DNA from: Sphingobacteriaceae bacterium
Lineage (GTDB): Bacteria > Bacteroidota > Bacteroidia > Sphingobacteriales > Sphingobacteriaceae
Assembly (NCBI GenBank): GCA_014380615.1
Contig: JACMJM010000024.1
Span: 1 to 64,000, forward strand
Reading direction: 5' to 3'
DNA: 64,000 nucleotides
The first letter of the stretch is position 1. Each line of letters starts with the position of its first letter. Both the position numbers and the translations under genes were made by a program. Shown here in pieces: positions 62,685 through 64,000 of the stretch. Below the pieces are notes generated by a model. It made no database searches. It was not told the origin of the DNA and saw nothing but the letters and a program-made list of their open reading frames with translations.

Positions 62685-64000
62685 ATGAGAAATAAAATTA
62701 TACTTTTAAAACTATTTTTACTTATAACAATTTGTATCCCAGCCCATTGGGCCCTTGCTCAGGATACAGTGGTAACTGATACCGCCAGAAAAAATGTACA
62801 GCTGCTTTATCAAAAATTTCCAACTAAGTTGACCGCGGCATCTACAGCTTCGGTATATACTGGTGATCTGATAAAATCGCAGGTAACAAATGTATATAAC
62901 GCAATTGCCGGGCGCCTTCCGGGTATTGTTGTAAATCAGTCTAGCGGCATGCCTAGTCCTGATGGTCTTAGTGGAGTATCATTATCACTCAGGGGCCGCC
63001 AACCGCTGGTTTTGATAGATGGAATTCCCCGTACTCTTCTTAGTATTTCACTCGAGGATATTGAATCGGTAACTGTATTAAAAGATGCTCTTTCTACTGC
63101 GATGCTAGGCGTAAGAGGGGCAAATGGCGCATTGCTTATTACTACCCGAAAAGGCTCTCCTAAGGAGCAAGCCATATCTTTTACCGCACAAAGCGGAATT
63201 CAGCAGCCTATGGGTATGCCGAAACCTCTTGATGCTTATAATTATGCCCTGTTAAGAAATGAGGCCGTAGATAATGAACTTAGAGTACACCCAACTACAA
63301 ATGAAAGATTGTACCCTAATTTCACCGGTGCTTCCTTAAAGTATACTCCCGCCGATTTGCAAGCCTATCAGGATGGATCTGATCCAATCGGTCGCCCGAA
63401 TGTAAACTGGAAGGATGAGGTTTTAAGAAAGAACAGCAAGTTTAACCGGTATAGCCTTAACGCTACAGGCGGAAATAATTTCGCGGGATTCTTTGTTGCC
63501 TTAGAACACCTTTCACAGCAGGGAATATTTAAAACGGTTGATGAAAATCCATACAATACCAATAATGGTGTAAAGAGCTATATGGCCCGGGCAAATATTG
63601 ACATCAATATTAAGCCTAATCTTACAGCGGGTATTTCCCTGATGGGCCGGGTACTTGAAGGTAATGGCCCCGGAGTATCTTTTACGGCAAGTCAAACGTC
63701 AAATGACGACCTTACAACCAATGCTACTAATAATACGGCATCAAATCTTTATTCAAGTATCTGGTCTACACCTAACGGTGCTTACCCAGTTCGGAATGCA
63801 AACGGCAGCTTCGGAGGGAACAACAGCTATAAAAATAACATTCTTGCCCAATCTATTGGTGCTGGCTACCGCACAACTTATGCGAGAGATTTAATGTCTG
63901 ACATTTATCTTAAAAGAACGTTGAATGAGATTATACAAGGCCTTTATATAAAAGCCAGAGCGTCTTATTCGGCTAACGTTATGGAAGATATAAACAGAAG
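62685..64000 (+). CDS. SusC/RagA family TonB-linked outer-membrane protein (partial, 3' end outside window)
   Basis: Open from the ATG at 62685 to the window edge (438 codons seen of the usual 1000 or so). Signal peptide MRNKIILLKLFLLITICIPAHWALAQ. The plug domain follows almost at once: VYTGDLIKSQVTNVYNAIAGRLPGIVV, SLRGRQPLVLIDGIPRT and VTVLKDALSTAMLGVRGANGALLITTRKG, the SusC signature. The barrel begins after about 170. The N-terminal CarboxypepD_reg-like domain normally found in SusC proteins is missing. It would import oligosaccharides with a SusD lipoprotein expected just downstream, under control of the adjacent HTCS. Confidence 0.93.
   Translation, partial: MRNKIILLKLFLLITICIPAHWALAQDTVVTDTARKNVQLLYQKFPTKLTAASTASVYTGDLIKSQVTNVYNAIAGRLPGIVVNQSSGMPSPDGLSGVSLSLRGRQPLVLIDGIPRTLLSISLEDIESVTVLKDALSTAMLGVRGANGALLITTRKGSPKEQAISFTAQSGIQQPMGMPKPLDAYNYALLRNEAVDNELRVHPTTNERLYPNFTGASLKYTPADLQAYQDGSDPIGRPNVNWKDEVLRKNSKFNRYSLNATGGNNFAGFFVALEHLSQQGIFKTVDENPYNTNNGVKSYMARANIDINIKPNLTAGISLMGRVLEGNGPGVSFTASQTSNDDLTTNATNNTASNLYSSIWSTPNGAYPVRNANGSFGGNNSYKNNILAQSIGAGYRTTYARDLMSDIYLKRTLNEIIQGLYIKARASYSANVMEDINR

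Overview
The window reads as a chromosomal segment of a Bacteroidota bacterium, most likely a member of the Sphingobacteriaceae (Pedobacter-like). The evidence is a SusC/RagA-type TonB-linked receptor beside a hybrid two-component regulator, several outer-membrane beta-barrel families, a DUF4407 protein, a moderately AT-rich composition, few recognisable Shine-Dalgarno sites, and a promoter upstream of ompA that matches the phylum's TTTG / TAnnTTTG consensus. I recognised no rRNA, tRNA, CRISPR array, phage or transposase.

Layout. 1-3.9 kb: an OmpA-type porin with its own promoter and terminator, an Xaa-Pro aminopeptidase and a MeaB-type GTPase. 3.9-19.8 kb: a dense surface-glycan locus. It holds about ten glycosyltransferases (GT2, GT4, GT9, GT32-like), two fucosyltransferases (GT10 and GT11), a DUF268 protein, a methyltransferase-like protein, an MsbA-like ABC flippase and UDP-galactopyranose mutase. 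This points to a fucose- and possibly galactofuranose-containing glycan. No polymerase, priming transferase or GDP-fucose pathway is present here. 19.8-25.5 kb: a secreted repeat protein, an MBL-fold hydrolase, a radical SAM protein, a DUF4407 membrane protein, a rhodanese and a small membrane protein. 25.5-28.7 kb: an ECF sigma/anti-sigma pair divergent from two exported ferritin-like proteins.

28.7-35.3 kb: a pentose and pectin-side-chain unit. xylB-xylA face away from a LacI-family regulator that is followed by an exported pectin methylesterase and a GH43 enzyme. Two near-identical palindromes flank the regulator gene and tie both arms into one likely regulon. 35.4-41.9 kb: RecG, an MFS exporter, a small lipoprotein, a small beta-barrel protein and a NagZ-like GH3 enzyme. 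41.8-49.5 kb: two tandem paralogous outer-membrane receptors transcribed behind a LytS/LytTR two-component system. 49.5-55.3 kb: peptidase T, a rhomboid protease, an enolase-superfamily dipeptide epimerase, a DUF2059 protein and several uncharacterised proteins.

55.3-64 kb: a 526-bp gene-free segment with repeat-like features, a GDSL hydrolase, and a multi-pass membrane protein broken by what looks like one extra T. Then comes a 1387-residue hybrid two-component sensor/regulator followed by a SusC-like receptor that lacks the usual N-terminal carboxypeptidase-regulatory-like domain and runs off the window. The last two are probably the start of a polysaccharide utilisation locus.
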